Shown here one piece after another: positions 54,379 through 62,684 of a DNA stretch of 64,000 bases. Source of the stretch: Kordiimonadaceae bacterium (lineage in GTDB: Bacteria; Pseudomonadota; Alphaproteobacteria; Sphingomonadales; Kordiimonadaceae); assembly GCA_017640725.1 (NCBI GenBank), contig JAEPQB010000004.1, positions 1 to 64,000 on the forward strand. Reading direction: 5' to 3'. The position numbers were made by a program, and so were the translations under genes. Below the pieces are notes generated by a model. That model was not told the DNA's origin. It was given only the letters and a program-made list of their open reading frames with translations, and made no database searches. Within the stretch, counting starts at the first letter, position 1. Every line of letters starts with the position of its first letter.

Positions 54379-55869
54379 ATGGCTGATGAACAGCTTCTCC
54401 TAGCGATTGACCAAGGCACGACAAGCAGTCGTGCCATTTTGTTCGAACGTGGTGGCCAACAAGTCGCCGTCAGCCAGTATGAATTCACCCAGTTATTCCC
54501 TGAAGATGGCTGGGTAGAGCATGACCCTGAAGAAATCTGGGAAACAACACTGCGTGCGGTCAAAGACGTTTTGGCCGCGCCAGCACGAGCGAGCCGCCCA
54601 ATCGCGGGCATTGGCATTACCAACCAGCGCGAAACCACGATCGTGTGGGATAGGGTAACTGGCAAGCCCGTCTACAACGCAATTGTGTGGCAAGACCGCA
54701 GAACGGCAGACATTTGCCGCAAGCTAGAGGAAGACAAGTACCTGGAAACGGTGCAAGGCAAAGCAGGTTTGTTGCTTGATCCTTACTTCTCAGCAACAAA
54801 AGTCGCTTGGATACTGGACAATGTAGAAGGTGTCCGTTCTAGTGCTGAGGCAGGCAATTTGGCGTTTGGCACGGTTGACAGTTTTCTGATCTGGCGACTA
54901 ACCCAAGGCGAAGTGCACGCGACTGACGCGACCAATGCGAGCCGGACTAGTTTATTTAACCTGCGCGAGCAGAGCTGGGACGATGAACTTCTCAGTGTGT
55001 TCCGGGTTCCAAGGCAACTGCTTCCCGAAGTCAAAGACTGCGCCGCTGATTATGGCACTGCCGCCGCCAGCGTAGTGGGCGAAGATATTCCCATTTTGGG
55101 CGTGGCTGGCGATCAGCAAGCCGCAGCGATCGGCCAATGCTGTTTTGAAACAGGCGCGCTCAAAAGTACTTACGGCACCGGCTGCTTTGCTTTGGTGAAC
55201 ACCGGAAACACATTTGTGGCATCCAATAATCGTTTGCTGACAACGGTGGGCTACCGGCTGGATGGGAAGACTACATTCGCCCTGGAAGGGTCGATTTTTG
55301 TGGCGGGCGCTGCGGTGCAATGGTTGAGGGACGGCATTAAGATCATCGACCACGCAGCAGAAACAGAAGCGCTGGCTTCTGATGCTGAACCCAGCAGTGG
55401 CCTGATGGTCGTGCCAGCGTTTACTGGTTTGGGTGCCCCTTACTGGGATCCTGAAGCCCGTGCGGCCATACTTGGCATGACGCGCGCTACCAGCCGGGCG
55501 GATATCGTGCGTGCCACGCTCAAGTCGGTTTGTTACCAGACACACGATTTAATTGCAGCGATGCGCGCAGACGGGGTGGAAGTTTCCGCTCTCAAAGTTG
55601 ATGGCGGCATGGTTGCTAACAATTGGTTCAGCCAAAATCTGGCCGACCTGTTGGACGTTTCAGTTGATCGCCCAACGGTTATGGAAACCACGGCGCTTGG
55701 TGCTGCTTATCTCGCCGGCCTCAAAGCGGGCATATATAAATCGCTCGATGATATTCGTGAAAACTGGATGCTTGATAAGCGCTTTGAACCAGTTGGCGTG
55801 GACTCGAGTGAAAAACTGGCTCGTTGGTCGCGTGCCATCACGGCGGTGCGCTCGTTTGCTGACGAATAA
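54379..55869 (+). CDS. glpK: glycerol kinase
   Basis: A 496-residue FGGY-family kinase that makes sn-glycerol-3-phosphate from glycerol and [15 protein letters not shown] near the start, [55 protein letters not shown] and [22 protein letters not shown] are all glycerol kinase landmarks. Length is normal. No glpF or glpD lies nearby. The product could feed phospholipid and triacylglycerol synthesis, which fits the WS/DGAT gene 8 kb away, but that link is an inference. Its stop codon directly abuts that of the convergent LysR gene. Confidence 0.96.
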   Translation: MADEQLLLAIDQGTTSSRAILFERGGQQVAVSQYEFTQLFPEDGWVEHDPEEIWETTLRAVKDVLAAPARASRPIAGIGITNQRETTIVWDRVTGKPVYNAIVWQDRRTADICRKLEEDKYLETVQGKAGLLLDPYFSATKVAWILDNVEGVRSSAEAGNLAFGTVDSFLIWRLTQGEVHATDATNASRTSLFNLREQSWDDELLSVFRVPRQLLPEVKDCAADYGTAAASVVGEDIPILGVAGDQQAAAIGQCCFETGALKSTYGTGCFALVNTGNTFVASNNRLLTTVGYRLDGKTTFALEGSIFVAGAAVQWLRDGIKIIDHAAETEALASDAEPSSGLMVVPAFTGLGAPYWDPEARAAILGMTRATSRADIVRATLKSVCYQTHDLIAAMRADGVEVSALKVDGGMVANNWFSQNLADLLDVSVDRPTVMETTALGAAYLAGLKAGIYKSLDDIRENWMLDKRFEPVGVDSSEKLARWSRAITAVRSFADE

Positions 55870-56826
55870 CTAAAGCTTGCCTACATCATACTCACGGACC
55901 TGCATGTCCATGGTAATGTGATCAGCGAAGTTCTCTTTGCTGATGTTGCGCATAATCTCTGCAATTTTTTTGTATAACTCTACTCTTCGGCTGCCTGGAC
56001 GCCATGCCAACACCACGCCCCGTGAAAACGGCGCGCCGCTAAAGGCTTTAGACGTCACATCTTTGCGAGGTGTAATTTCAGATTTTACATACAATGCCGG
56101 AAGAAACGCGATGCCAAGCCCTGTGCCAATCATATGGCGCAGAGTATCCAGGCTGGTGCCTTCATAGTCGCGCAGTAACCGCGCCTCGAATTGGGCAGCT
56201 ATGGTTTGCATCAAATCAAACAGTCTATGCTTTTCTTCAATCGCCAGCAGGCTTTCGCCGCGTAGGTCAGACGGCGAGATCAGCACTTTTTCAGCAAACG
56301 GATGATCGTTGGCACAGACTAGAACCAAGGGTTCGTTGAAAAGCGGTTCAAGGCCCAAATTCGGAATTTCCATAGGAAGCGTGGTGATGATGAAATCATA
56401 ATCGCCGTGCAACAGCCCCACTTCCAGGTCCCTTGGTGCGTCCTCTCTTACAAACACCTTCAGTCCAGGGAACGCACTATGAATGGCAGGAATAGCCTCG
56501 GGCAAAAAATAGGGCCCCAATGTTGGTGGCACGCCTAAACGGTAGGTTCCAACCAGGCTGCCCTCTGCTTCAGCGGCTTGCCGTTGAATCATGGCGACCT
56601 GTTCTAAGATTGTCTCAATGTGAGGCATGACTGAGCGGCCGAAAGGTGTCAATTGAGCCCCTTTGCGTGACCGTTCCAATAGTGTCACGCCCAATTTGCC
56701 TTCCAGCGCATTGATCTGGGCCGTAAGCGTAGGTTGAGCGACATCGAGCCTGTCTGCAGCGCCCCTGAAACTGCGAGCCTGTGCAACAGTTTGCAGGTAT
56801 CTCAGCTGTTTGACAGTTGGTTCCAT
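55870..56826 (-). CDS. OxyR-like LysR regulator without redox cysteines
   Basis: 318 residues from ATG 56826 (GGTGA upstream; a GTG at 56835 is possible). The N-terminus KQLRYLQTVAQARSFRGAADRLDVAQPTLTAQINALEGKLGVTLLERSRKGAQLTPFG and the effector domain (LVLVCANDHPFAE, ESLLAIEEKHRLFDLM) resemble OxyR. Where OxyR carries its two peroxide-sensing cysteines the sequence reads EEKHRLFDLMQTIAAQF, and the whole protein has one cysteine, elsewhere. Peroxide sensing by disulfide is therefore not possible. A site of OxyR half-site form lies just upstream. It is divergent from the SulP gene at 57094. Confidence 0.88.
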   Translation of the reverse strand: MEPTVKQLRYLQTVAQARSFRGAADRLDVAQPTLTAQINALEGKLGVTLLERSRKGAQLTPFGRSVMPHIETILEQVAMIQRQAAEAEGSLVGTYRLGVPPTLGPYFLPEAIPAIHSAFPGLKVFVREDAPRDLEVGLLHGDYDFIITTLPMEIPNLGLEPLFNEPLVLVCANDHPFAEKVLISPSDLRGESLLAIEEKHRLFDLMQTIAAQFEARLLRDYEGTSLDTLRHMIGTGLGIAFLPALYVKSEITPRKDVTSKAFSGAPFSRGVVLAWRPGSRRVELYKKIAEIMRNISKENFADHITMDMQVREYDVGKL

Positions 56827-56849
56827 AATTTTCACCGATAGTTTACTGC

Positions 56850-56868
56850 TGATAGATAAATACTATCA
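56850..56868. promoter_or_regulatory. OxyR/LysR-type binding site
   Basis: TGATAG-N7-CTATCA, a perfect inverted repeat containing the ATAG-N7-CTAT form known for OxyR half-sites, 24 bp upstream of the OxyR-like start codon and 225 bp from the divergent SulP gene. Only one full element is present; the second element of the classic OxyR site is not clear. Confidence 0.55.
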
Positions 56869-57093
56869 TAAAAAACTGATAAGCATAGATATAATTTATA
56901 TGACTAACTCATGTATGGTTAACGACAGCTGGTGAAATCCCTGCCGAATTCTGTCTTTTGCGAGGAAAGAAGTTTGGCGCCATTGGGCTTCCACCACGGG
57001 GTGTAAACACAGGAAGAAACTAATGAACAAACATTTGCAGGTTGTATCGAGTTTTTCCAAAGCCCGCTCTTGCCCAGCCACAAGGAGGTAACG

Positions 57094-58704
57094 ATGGCAT
57101 TCTTCGATACAAGTAATTTACGCGGCGACATTATGGGTGGTATTACCACCGGCGTTGTCGCACTACCACTAGCTCTAGCCTTTGGTGAGGCATCGGGCGC
57201 TGGCCCAATCGCGGGCCTTTACGGCGCGATTATTGTGGGCTTCTTTGCCGCCATGTTTGGCGGAACAGGCGCGAACGTATCAGGTCCAACTGGCCCCATG
57301 ATTGTTGTATTCGCTGGTGTTTTCGCCAGCTTGTCTGGGGACCCGGCACTGGTTTTCTTAGCCGTTATTTTAGCAGGTTTTATTCAGATACTGCTCGGGG
57401 TTTTCAAGTTTGGCCAATATATCAAACTGGTCCCTTATCCGGTCGTTTCGGGCTTCATGAGCGGCATCGGCTGCATCATCATCGCCTTGCAGACCGCCCG
57501 CCTTTTTGGTCATGAGCCTATCGGAAAGGGTACAATTCCCGCACTGAAGTCTATTCCAGGTGCGGTTTCTGACCCGAACTTCACAGCTCTTGCGCTGGGC
57601 CTTCTGACTCTGGCGATCGTATTTTTCTGGCCCAAAAACCTTGGTAAATGGATCCCAGGCGCGTTGGCTGCTTTGCTGATCGGTACGGTCCTTAGTGTGA
57701 TGATCCCAGGCGCGCCGATTTTGGGCGATATCCCAACGGGTCTGCCGTCACTTGTTGTGCCTGCTTTTGAAGCGGATGCGATGTTCATTGTCCTGGAGGC
57801 TGCCATTCTGTTGGCGTTACTAGGCGCAATTGATAGCCTGCTTACATCGCTTGTTGCAGATAACATGACACGTACCCAGCACAACTCTGACCAGGAACTG
57901 ATCGGGCAGGGCATTGGTAACAGCATCGCCGGCTTTTTTGGTGCTATCCCCGGCGCGGGCGCCACTATGCGGACTGTGGTTAACATTCGTTCGGGTGGGT
58001 CAACAAAAATCTCCGGTATGATTCATGGTGCGCTGTTGTTTGCTGTAGCGGTTGTGTTAGCACCACTTGCATCACAGATACCGCATGCAGTTCTCGCGGG
58101 CATTCTGGTTAAAGTGGGATACGACATCGTTGATATCGCATATCTTAAGCGCGCCCACAAAGGCCCGCGCTGGGACCTCATCCTGATGGTGTTGGTTCTG
58201 ACACTGACAGTGTTTGTTGACCTTATTACGGCGGTAGCAGTCGGAGTGGTCCTCGCTGCACTGGCGTTTGTGAAAGAAACTGCTGACGAACAACTCAAGT
58301 CTCTGATGAGCATTGAACCACGCACTGATAACCCTGAAGAGTTGGCTATCTTGCAGGAGGCCAGGGGTCGTATCACCATGTTCGACTTTGGTGGACCGCT
58401 AAGCTTTGGCGCAGCGGCTGACCTTGGGCACCAGGTTCGGGACAAATGGAAAGACGGCCATGCAGCGTTTATCATGGACTTCTCTCGCACGCCAAATATC
58501 GATCTGTCCGCTATCAAGGCGATCGAGACAATCGCGGAAGATGCCAAAGTTGCTGGAAAACAACTTCTAGTCTCAGGTGCGTCGGGAGAAATTAGTGATC
58601 TCCTGCACGGGCTGGACGTGGGGCAGAAAATCCCAGAAGATCATTGGTTTGATGATCGCAAATCTGCTCTTGCATTCGCTCTGGCGGATCTAAAAAAAAA
58701 ATGA
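57094..58704 (+). CDS. SulP-family anion transporter with STAS domain
   Basis: 536 residues from ATG 57094, which has the ideal AAGGAGGTAA upstream. Twelve or more membrane helices (~10-400; ALPLALAFGEASGAGPIAGLYGAIIVGFF is the SulP signature) and a cytoplasmic STAS domain (~425-530; FIMDFSRTPNIDLSAIKAIE). SulP proteins take up bicarbonate, sulfate or dicarboxylates; the strong GGTGANVSGPTGPMIV block resembles the BicA-like group, so bicarbonate is a fair guess but not proven. It is divergent from the OxyR-like gene. Confidence 0.9.
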   Translation: MAFFDTSNLRGDIMGGITTGVVALPLALAFGEASGAGPIAGLYGAIIVGFFAAMFGGTGANVSGPTGPMIVVFAGVFASLSGDPALVFLAVILAGFIQILLGVFKFGQYIKLVPYPVVSGFMSGIGCIIIALQTARLFGHEPIGKGTIPALKSIPGAVSDPNFTALALGLLTLAIVFFWPKNLGKWIPGALAALLIGTVLSVMIPGAPILGDIPTGLPSLVVPAFEADAMFIVLEAAILLALLGAIDSLLTSLVADNMTRTQHNSDQELIGQGIGNSIAGFFGAIPGAGATMRTVVNIRSGGSTKISGMIHGALLFAVAVVLAPLASQIPHAVLAGILVKVGYDIVDIAYLKRAHKGPRWDLILMVLVLTLTVFVDLITAVAVGVVLAALAFVKETADEQLKSLMSIEPRTDNPEELAILQEARGRITMFDFGGPLSFGAAADLGHQVRDKWKDGHAAFIMDFSRTPNIDLSAIKAIETIAEDAKVAGKQLLVSGASGEISDLLHGLDVGQKIPEDHWFDDRKSALAFALADLKKK

Positions 58705-58746
58705 GCTAGCGACAAACGCTCAAGAAGCACACCCCCCGGGAACAGT

Positions 58747-58805
58747 GGCTATTCAACCTGCGGAATAGCCCACCCCGGACACCGGTCGGGACCTTCCCGA
58801 CCGGT
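58747..58805. repeat. two strong stem-loops after the SulP gene
   Basis: GGCTATTC / GAATAGCC (58747-58770, eight-base loop) and ACCGGTCGGGA / TCCCGACCGGT (58781-58805, three-base loop) are perfect stems without a T tract. With the terminator at 58837-58868 they make three hairpins within 122 bp. They may be a 3' UTR structure, an sRNA or a processing site. Confidence 0.55.
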
Positions 58806-58836
58806 CGTGTCATTCAAAAGCAGGTTTGAAAAAACG

Positions 58837-58868
58837 AAAAAGCCCGGCAACACTGTTGCCGGGCTTTT
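58837..58868. terminator. bidirectional terminator between SulP and ChrR-type genes
   Basis: A perfect 10-bp stem GCCCGGCAAC / GTTGCCGGGC with a three-base loop, five A before and four T after. It serves the convergent minus-strand chrR-type gene and probably the SulP gene. Confidence 0.88.
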
Positions 58869-58892
58869 ACTTATGGTTTGAATAAATTGTTT

Positions 58893-59594
58893 CTAAAGGC
58901 CAATGAATGGCTGCACCGCACGAGCCATAAGGCTTTTGAGTTTGATCGGAGCTTCCGTGACGACCAGGCAAATGCAGTCTTCACCTTCATCAATCATGGG
59001 GCGATGATCTTCAATCTCGTCGCTGGCGATTTCCAGATCTCCCACGCCGAATTTCTGACCATTCACATGGTAACTGCCCTGCAGAACCAATGTCATTTCG
59101 CTGCCATTATGTCCATGCTCAGGAATTTCAGTGCCACCCTTTGCTTTCAACAGCCAAAGCTTTTCACCGTTTTCACCGGTCCAAAGTTTGGCCTGCTTCA
59201 TGCCTGGGCCCATAAACCGCCATTTGACGTCCTCAAGGTCACCATTCAGATAGTCCGCCAAAGGCTGCGGGACATTGGAATTCTTTGCAGAGACCGGCTT
59301 GATAAGGTCAATAGCTTCACCTGCCTCGCCGTCCTGGGCATCTATCGATTCCATCAGGCGGTCAAAAAAACCGTCTGACAAATCAGCTTTGTCTGTGGAT
59401 CCCAAAAGGGCACCCGCTACTGACTCCGCGTCACGAACCTTATTTAACAGCTCAGGATGATAGCTGGCATGGGTGGCAACGAGCGTTGACTTTGCTTCGC
59501 TGAGGTTTCCAGCAGCGTAGGCAATCAGCCAATCATCAGCAATGCGCCCGCCTGGCGCTTCTGCTTGCTCAATTGTTTGAACCTCTTGGTTCAT
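58893..59594 (-). CDS. chrR: ChrR-type cupin anti-sigma factor
   Basis: 233 residues from ATG 59594, which overlaps the sigma factor stop by one base (TGATG). The C-terminal cupin keeps the zinc ligands in PEHGHNGSEMTLVLQG and EDHRP (H160, H162, E166, H197). The N-terminal anti-sigma domain has the right helices (DDWLIAYAAGNLSEAKSTLVATH) but the HxxxCxxC zinc ligands read HASYHPEL (H42, H46), so both cysteines are gone. In Rhodobacter sphaeroides ChrR holds sigma-E inactive through a zinc-bound N-terminal domain until singlet oxygen is present. The pairing with the ECF sigma gene and the downstream-type regulon across the promoter support the same role here. Confidence 0.88.
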   Translation of the reverse strand: MNQEVQTIEQAEAPGGRIADDWLIAYAAGNLSEAKSTLVATHASYHPELLNKVRDAESVAGALLGSTDKADLSDGFFDRLMESIDAQDGEAGEAIDLIKPVSAKNSNVPQPLADYLNGDLEDVKWRFMGPGMKQAKLWTGENGEKLWLLKAKGGTEIPEHGHNGSEMTLVLQGSYHVNGQKFGVGDLEIASDEIEDHRPMIDEGEDCICLVVTEAPIKLKSLMARAVQPFIGL

Positions 59595-60268
59595 CAATAT
59601 TCTCCTAACTCTACACGCAACTTTTGGAACGCGATGCGTATCCGGGACTTCACTGTTCCCAGTGGTAGTCCAAGCTCAGCCGAAATCTGCGAATGAGACA
59701 TGTCCTGATAAAAAGACAACTCAATTACTTGCTTCAATTCCGGCTTCAAAATTTTCAATGCGCTGACGATACGAGATTGATCCTGTAGTTGGATCACAGG
59801 AACATCGGTTTTTTCTGACGCTTCCATCGATTGCATGTGATTATCCACATCCACTTCGATGTATTTTTGGCGACGAACTTTGTCGATGAACTTGTTTCTT
59901 GCAATCCGAAACAGCCATGTTGAAAGGCGTGCTTTCTTCGGATCAAAAAGATGGGCTTTCTGCCACACGGTGACCATGACTTCTTGAGTTAAGTCCTCTG
60001 CCACCTCATCTGTCACTTTTTGTTTCAGGATGAAGGACTTAATCCGTGGTGCAAAATGCGCAAAAAGCTGCTTGAAGGCCAAGCGATCCCTATCAGTCGC
60101 GACCCTTACGGCAAGCGCTTCAAGCGTTTCAGGCGTAGAAACGGTGATAGACAGTCCCTTCCTGGCAGTGCTGCGTTTGTTTTCCTCATTTTGAGAAAAA
60201 CACTGCACCGTGGTGGGTGTCAAGACATCCGTTGTGTCTTCTACTCTAACTTGGGCGCTAGCGTACAT
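59594..60268 (-). CDS. rpoE: ECF sigma factor of the RpoE/ChrR group (ECF11)
   Basis: 224 residues from ATG 60268 (AGGGA upstream). Region 2 is at ~60-130 (LAFKQLFAHFAPRIKSFILKQ, DLTQEVMVTVWQKAHLFDPKKARLSTWLFRIARNKFIDKVRRQ) and region 4 at ~165-220 (LKPELKQVIELSFYQDMSHSQISAELGLPLGTVKSRIRIAFQKLR). The first ~45 residues are an extension beyond the usual ~180-residue form. It is translationally coupled to the chrR-type gene. By analogy with Rhodobacter it directs the response to singlet oxygen and related oxidants. A TGATCC -35 element on the minus strand upstream suggests that it transcribes its own gene. Confidence 0.9.
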   Translation of the reverse strand: MYASAQVRVEDTTDVLTPTTVQCFSQNEENKRSTARKGLSITVSTPETLEALAVRVATDRDRLAFKQLFAHFAPRIKSFILKQKVTDEVAEDLTQEVMVTVWQKAHLFDPKKARLSTWLFRIARNKFIDKVRRQKYIEVDVDNHMQSMEASEKTDVPVIQLQDQSRIVSALKILKPELKQVIELSFYQDMSHSQISAELGLPLGTVKSRIRIAFQKLRVELGEY

Positions 60269-60296
60269 GACTTCCCTTACGCTTTAGGTCTGATCC

Positions 60297-60325
60297 TCTG
60301 TACGCGACCTTTTGTTTTTGGATCA
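60297..60325 (-). promoter_or_regulatory. candidate sigma-E-type promoter of the sigma/anti-sigma operon
   Basis: On the minus strand TGATCC (60325-60320), 17 bp, then TACAGA (60302-60297), placed 28 bp before the sigma gene start. TGATCC is the -35 element known for RpoE/ChrR-type sigma factors. Confidence 0.5.
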
Positions 60326-60385
60326 GCACCTCAATATCATTTTTTTGCGTATTTTTCATGGATGACACAGAAATTCTCCACTGCA

Positions 60386-60415
60386 TGATCCGATTAAAAA
60401 TTCGCGCCGTAGAGA
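60386..60415 (+). promoter_or_regulatory. candidate sigma-E-type promoter of the FAD oxidoreductase/CFA operon
   Basis: TGATCC (60386-60391), 18 bp, then TAGAGA (60410-60415), 70 bp before ATG 60486. Its -35 hexamer is the same as the one facing the sigma gene, and the -10 is similar. Confidence 0.55.
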
Positions 60416-60485
60416 ATTCAACCGCCAGAACGCAAGTGAGATTGGTGGTTAAGCTATTGAAGTAATATAATAATTTGGAATATCG

Positions 60486-61817
60486 ATGCGGCAGCGAAAA
60501 ATAGCGATAGTGGGCTCAGGCATCTCAGGAATGTCGGCAGCTTGGCATCTTCATCAGCATTCGGACATCACTGTTTTTGAGAAAGCCGATTATATCGGTG
60601 GCCACAGCAACACAGTTGATATCGAAGTTGAAGGCAAAAGATTGCCCGTCGACACAGGTTTTATTGTGTTCAATCCGGTGAACTATCCGAACCTTACGGC
60701 ACTTTTCGATCTATTGGATGTGCCATCAGCCCACACAGATATGTCCTTTTCAGTGTCGATGGGCGGAGGTGACTTTGAGTATTCTGGCGGTGACAACGCC
60801 GGAATGTTAGCCCAGCGCGCCAACATATTCAGACCTCGTTTTTGGCGAATGGTATCCGGAATTCTAAAGTTTTACGGCAAAGCGGAAGACTATGAAAACC
60901 TGCCGGATGATTTTACGCTGGGCGCTCTTCTTGCTGAAGAGGGGTATTCCAGGTCGTTTATTGAAGACCACCTTGCACCCATGGGCGCAGCGATTTGGTC
61001 TAGCGATTCCGTCGATATCCTGGAGTATCCGGCTCGTTCATTCATCAAGTTCTTCAGGAACCATGGTTTGGTGCAGCTGAAAGACCGACCGCAATGGCGG
61101 ACTGTGGTTGGGGGCAGTCGAGAGTATGTGAAGAAACTGACCCAAGGTTTTTCGAACAAAATCCATACCAAGTCTTTAGTATCTAGCGTGCGGCGCGAGA
61201 GCGCCGGGTGCGAAGTTTTTTTCGCCAATGGTCAAATGCGCGAATTTGATGAAGTGGTATTTGCCTGTCATTCAGATCAGGCCTTGGCTCTTTTGTCAGA
61301 CCCAAGCCAGCAGGAAACCCAATGCTTGTCTGCAATGAGATACAGTCAAAATCAGGCTGTGCTGCACACAGACAAGTCCTGGTTGCCCAAACGAGAAGCC
61401 GCTTGGGCGAGCTGGAATTACATTGAACCCACAAGCGCGTATCATGGACGCCGGCCTGCAATTACCTATTGGATGAACCGTTTGCAGCATTTGCCGGTTG
61501 CTACGCCTGTGATGGTGACGCTCAATCCATTTAAAGAAATAGAAGAATCGCAGATTTTGGGTCGATACGATTATGAGCACCCAATTTTTGACGCTGCTTC
61601 TCATGAAGCACGCAGCCAGCTGATGTCCCTTCAAGGCACCAATCGTATTTGGTTCTGCGGCGCTTACTTGGGTGACGGTTTCCACGAAGACGGCATTCAA
61701 GCCGGTTTGGCGGTTGCGGAAATGATCAGTCAGGTAGAGCGGCCTTGGTACCGGGCAAAACAAAATGCGCGTATTGGTTTACCTGACCAGATCGTCTTAC
61801 CGATGGCGGCACAGTGA
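60486..61817 (+). CDS. FAD-dependent oxidoreductase (amine-oxidase fold)
   Basis: 443 residues. The N-terminal dinucleotide fold is clear: KIAIVGSGISGMSAAWHLHQHSDITVFEKADYIGGHSNTVDIE, with the FAD-binding GxGxxG and the GGH motif. DTGFIVFNPVNYPNLTALFDLLDV is typical of the family that always sits beside DUF1365 and cyclopropane-fatty-acid-synthase genes. The C-terminus (IWFCGAYLGDGFHEDGIQAGLAVAEMI) closes the FAD site. It is probably an oxidoreductase acting on fatty acyl chains or carotenoid-like lipids; the substrate is not established here. First gene of the operon, overlapping the next by one base. Confidence 0.88.
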   Translation: MRQRKIAIVGSGISGMSAAWHLHQHSDITVFEKADYIGGHSNTVDIEVEGKRLPVDTGFIVFNPVNYPNLTALFDLLDVPSAHTDMSFSVSMGGGDFEYSGGDNAGMLAQRANIFRPRFWRMVSGILKFYGKAEDYENLPDDFTLGALLAEEGYSRSFIEDHLAPMGAAIWSSDSVDILEYPARSFIKFFRNHGLVQLKDRPQWRTVVGGSREYVKKLTQGFSNKIHTKSLVSSVRRESAGCEVFFANGQMREFDEVVFACHSDQALALLSDPSQQETQCLSAMRYSQNQAVLHTDKSWLPKREAAWASWNYIEPTSAYHGRRPAITYWMNRLQHLPVATPVMVTLNPFKEIEESQILGRYDYEHPIFDAASHEARSQLMSLQGTNRIWFCGAYLGDGFHEDGIQAGLAVAEMISQVERPWYRAKQNARIGLPDQIVLPMAAQ

Positions 61818-62677
61818 TGACTGATGCTGGTGAATTTCGTTCAGCGCTAATGGAAGGGCGTGTATGGCATTCACGCGAATTGCCGCGAAAACACAAGTTT
61901 GAGTATCGCATTTTTTATGGCCTATTTGACCTTGATGAAGTCGACGCACTTGCCAAGAAAAGTGCAGTTTTTGCCGTTTCCAGGTTCAATCTTTTTTCAT
62001 TTTACCCTGCGGACTATGGCCACGTGCCCGGATCTTGCAAGTCTGTTGCGGAATTGAAAACTTCGATCCAGAAACTGATTTTGGACCGGTTTAAAAAATT
62101 CGTCGAGCGTGTCGAGTTACTGACGATGCCCCGTGTGCTGGGCTACGCCTTCAATCCCATCAGTGTGTTTTACTGCTATGACGACGATGATGTGCTCACG
62201 CACTTGGTATATGAAGTGAACAACACTTTTGGTGAGCGCATAGATTACGCATTTGCGGTTTCGCCGCGCGGCGAACGTATTGGTGCACACTGTTGCGAGA
62301 AGTCTCTCCACGTTTCACCATTTTTTGATGTTTCTGGCGGGTATCGTTTTCAACAAGACTTCCGTGAAAACACTTTGCAGTTAACAATCGATTATGTGTC
62401 GGCAGCGTCTGAGTTCAGACCAACCTCATCAAACAGCGCGCAAAAGAACAGTCAGCGACGCAAGTCTTTTGTGGCGTCTATGCATTTGAAAAAGAAGAAG
62501 TTTTCAACGGAAAACCTGCTTTCTTTAGGTTTGCGCATACCTCTGCTGACCTTGAAGGTTACGGCAGCAATCCATTGGCAAGCTTTGCTACTTTGGATCA
62601 AAAAACACCGGGTTATTTCAAAACCCGCTCCCCCTCAAACGGCGGTGATAGCCGTTGAAAAAACCAGTGAAGGATAG
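61817..62677 (+). CDS. DUF1365-family protein
   Basis: 286 residues from ATG 61817, which overlaps the previous stop (TGATG); a GTG at 61814 is also in frame. The family landmarks are GRVWHSRELPRKHKFEYRIFYGLFDLDEV and TMPRVLGYAFNPISVFYCYDDDDVLTHLVYEVNNTFGE. The function is not known, but DUF1365 occurs almost always between a FAD oxidoreductase and a CFA-type methyltransferase, and is thought to act on membrane fatty acids. The C-terminal ~30 residues are poorly conserved. Confidence 0.88.
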   Translation: MTDAGEFRSALMEGRVWHSRELPRKHKFEYRIFYGLFDLDEVDALAKKSAVFAVSRFNLFSFYPADYGHVPGSCKSVAELKTSIQKLILDRFKKFVERVELLTMPRVLGYAFNPISVFYCYDDDDVLTHLVYEVNNTFGERIDYAFAVSPRGERIGAHCCEKSLHVSPFFDVSGGYRFQQDFRENTLQLTIDYVSAASEFRPTSSNSAQKNSQRRKSFVASMHLKKKKFSTENLLSLGLRIPLLTLKVTAAIHWQALLLWIKKHRVISKPAPPQTAVIAVEKTSEG

Positions 62678-62684
62678 CTAGATT

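Noticed and set aside
57510-57986. 158-codon minus-strand frame inside the SulP gene
   Set aside because: It is the antisense of conserved membrane helices with no start context.
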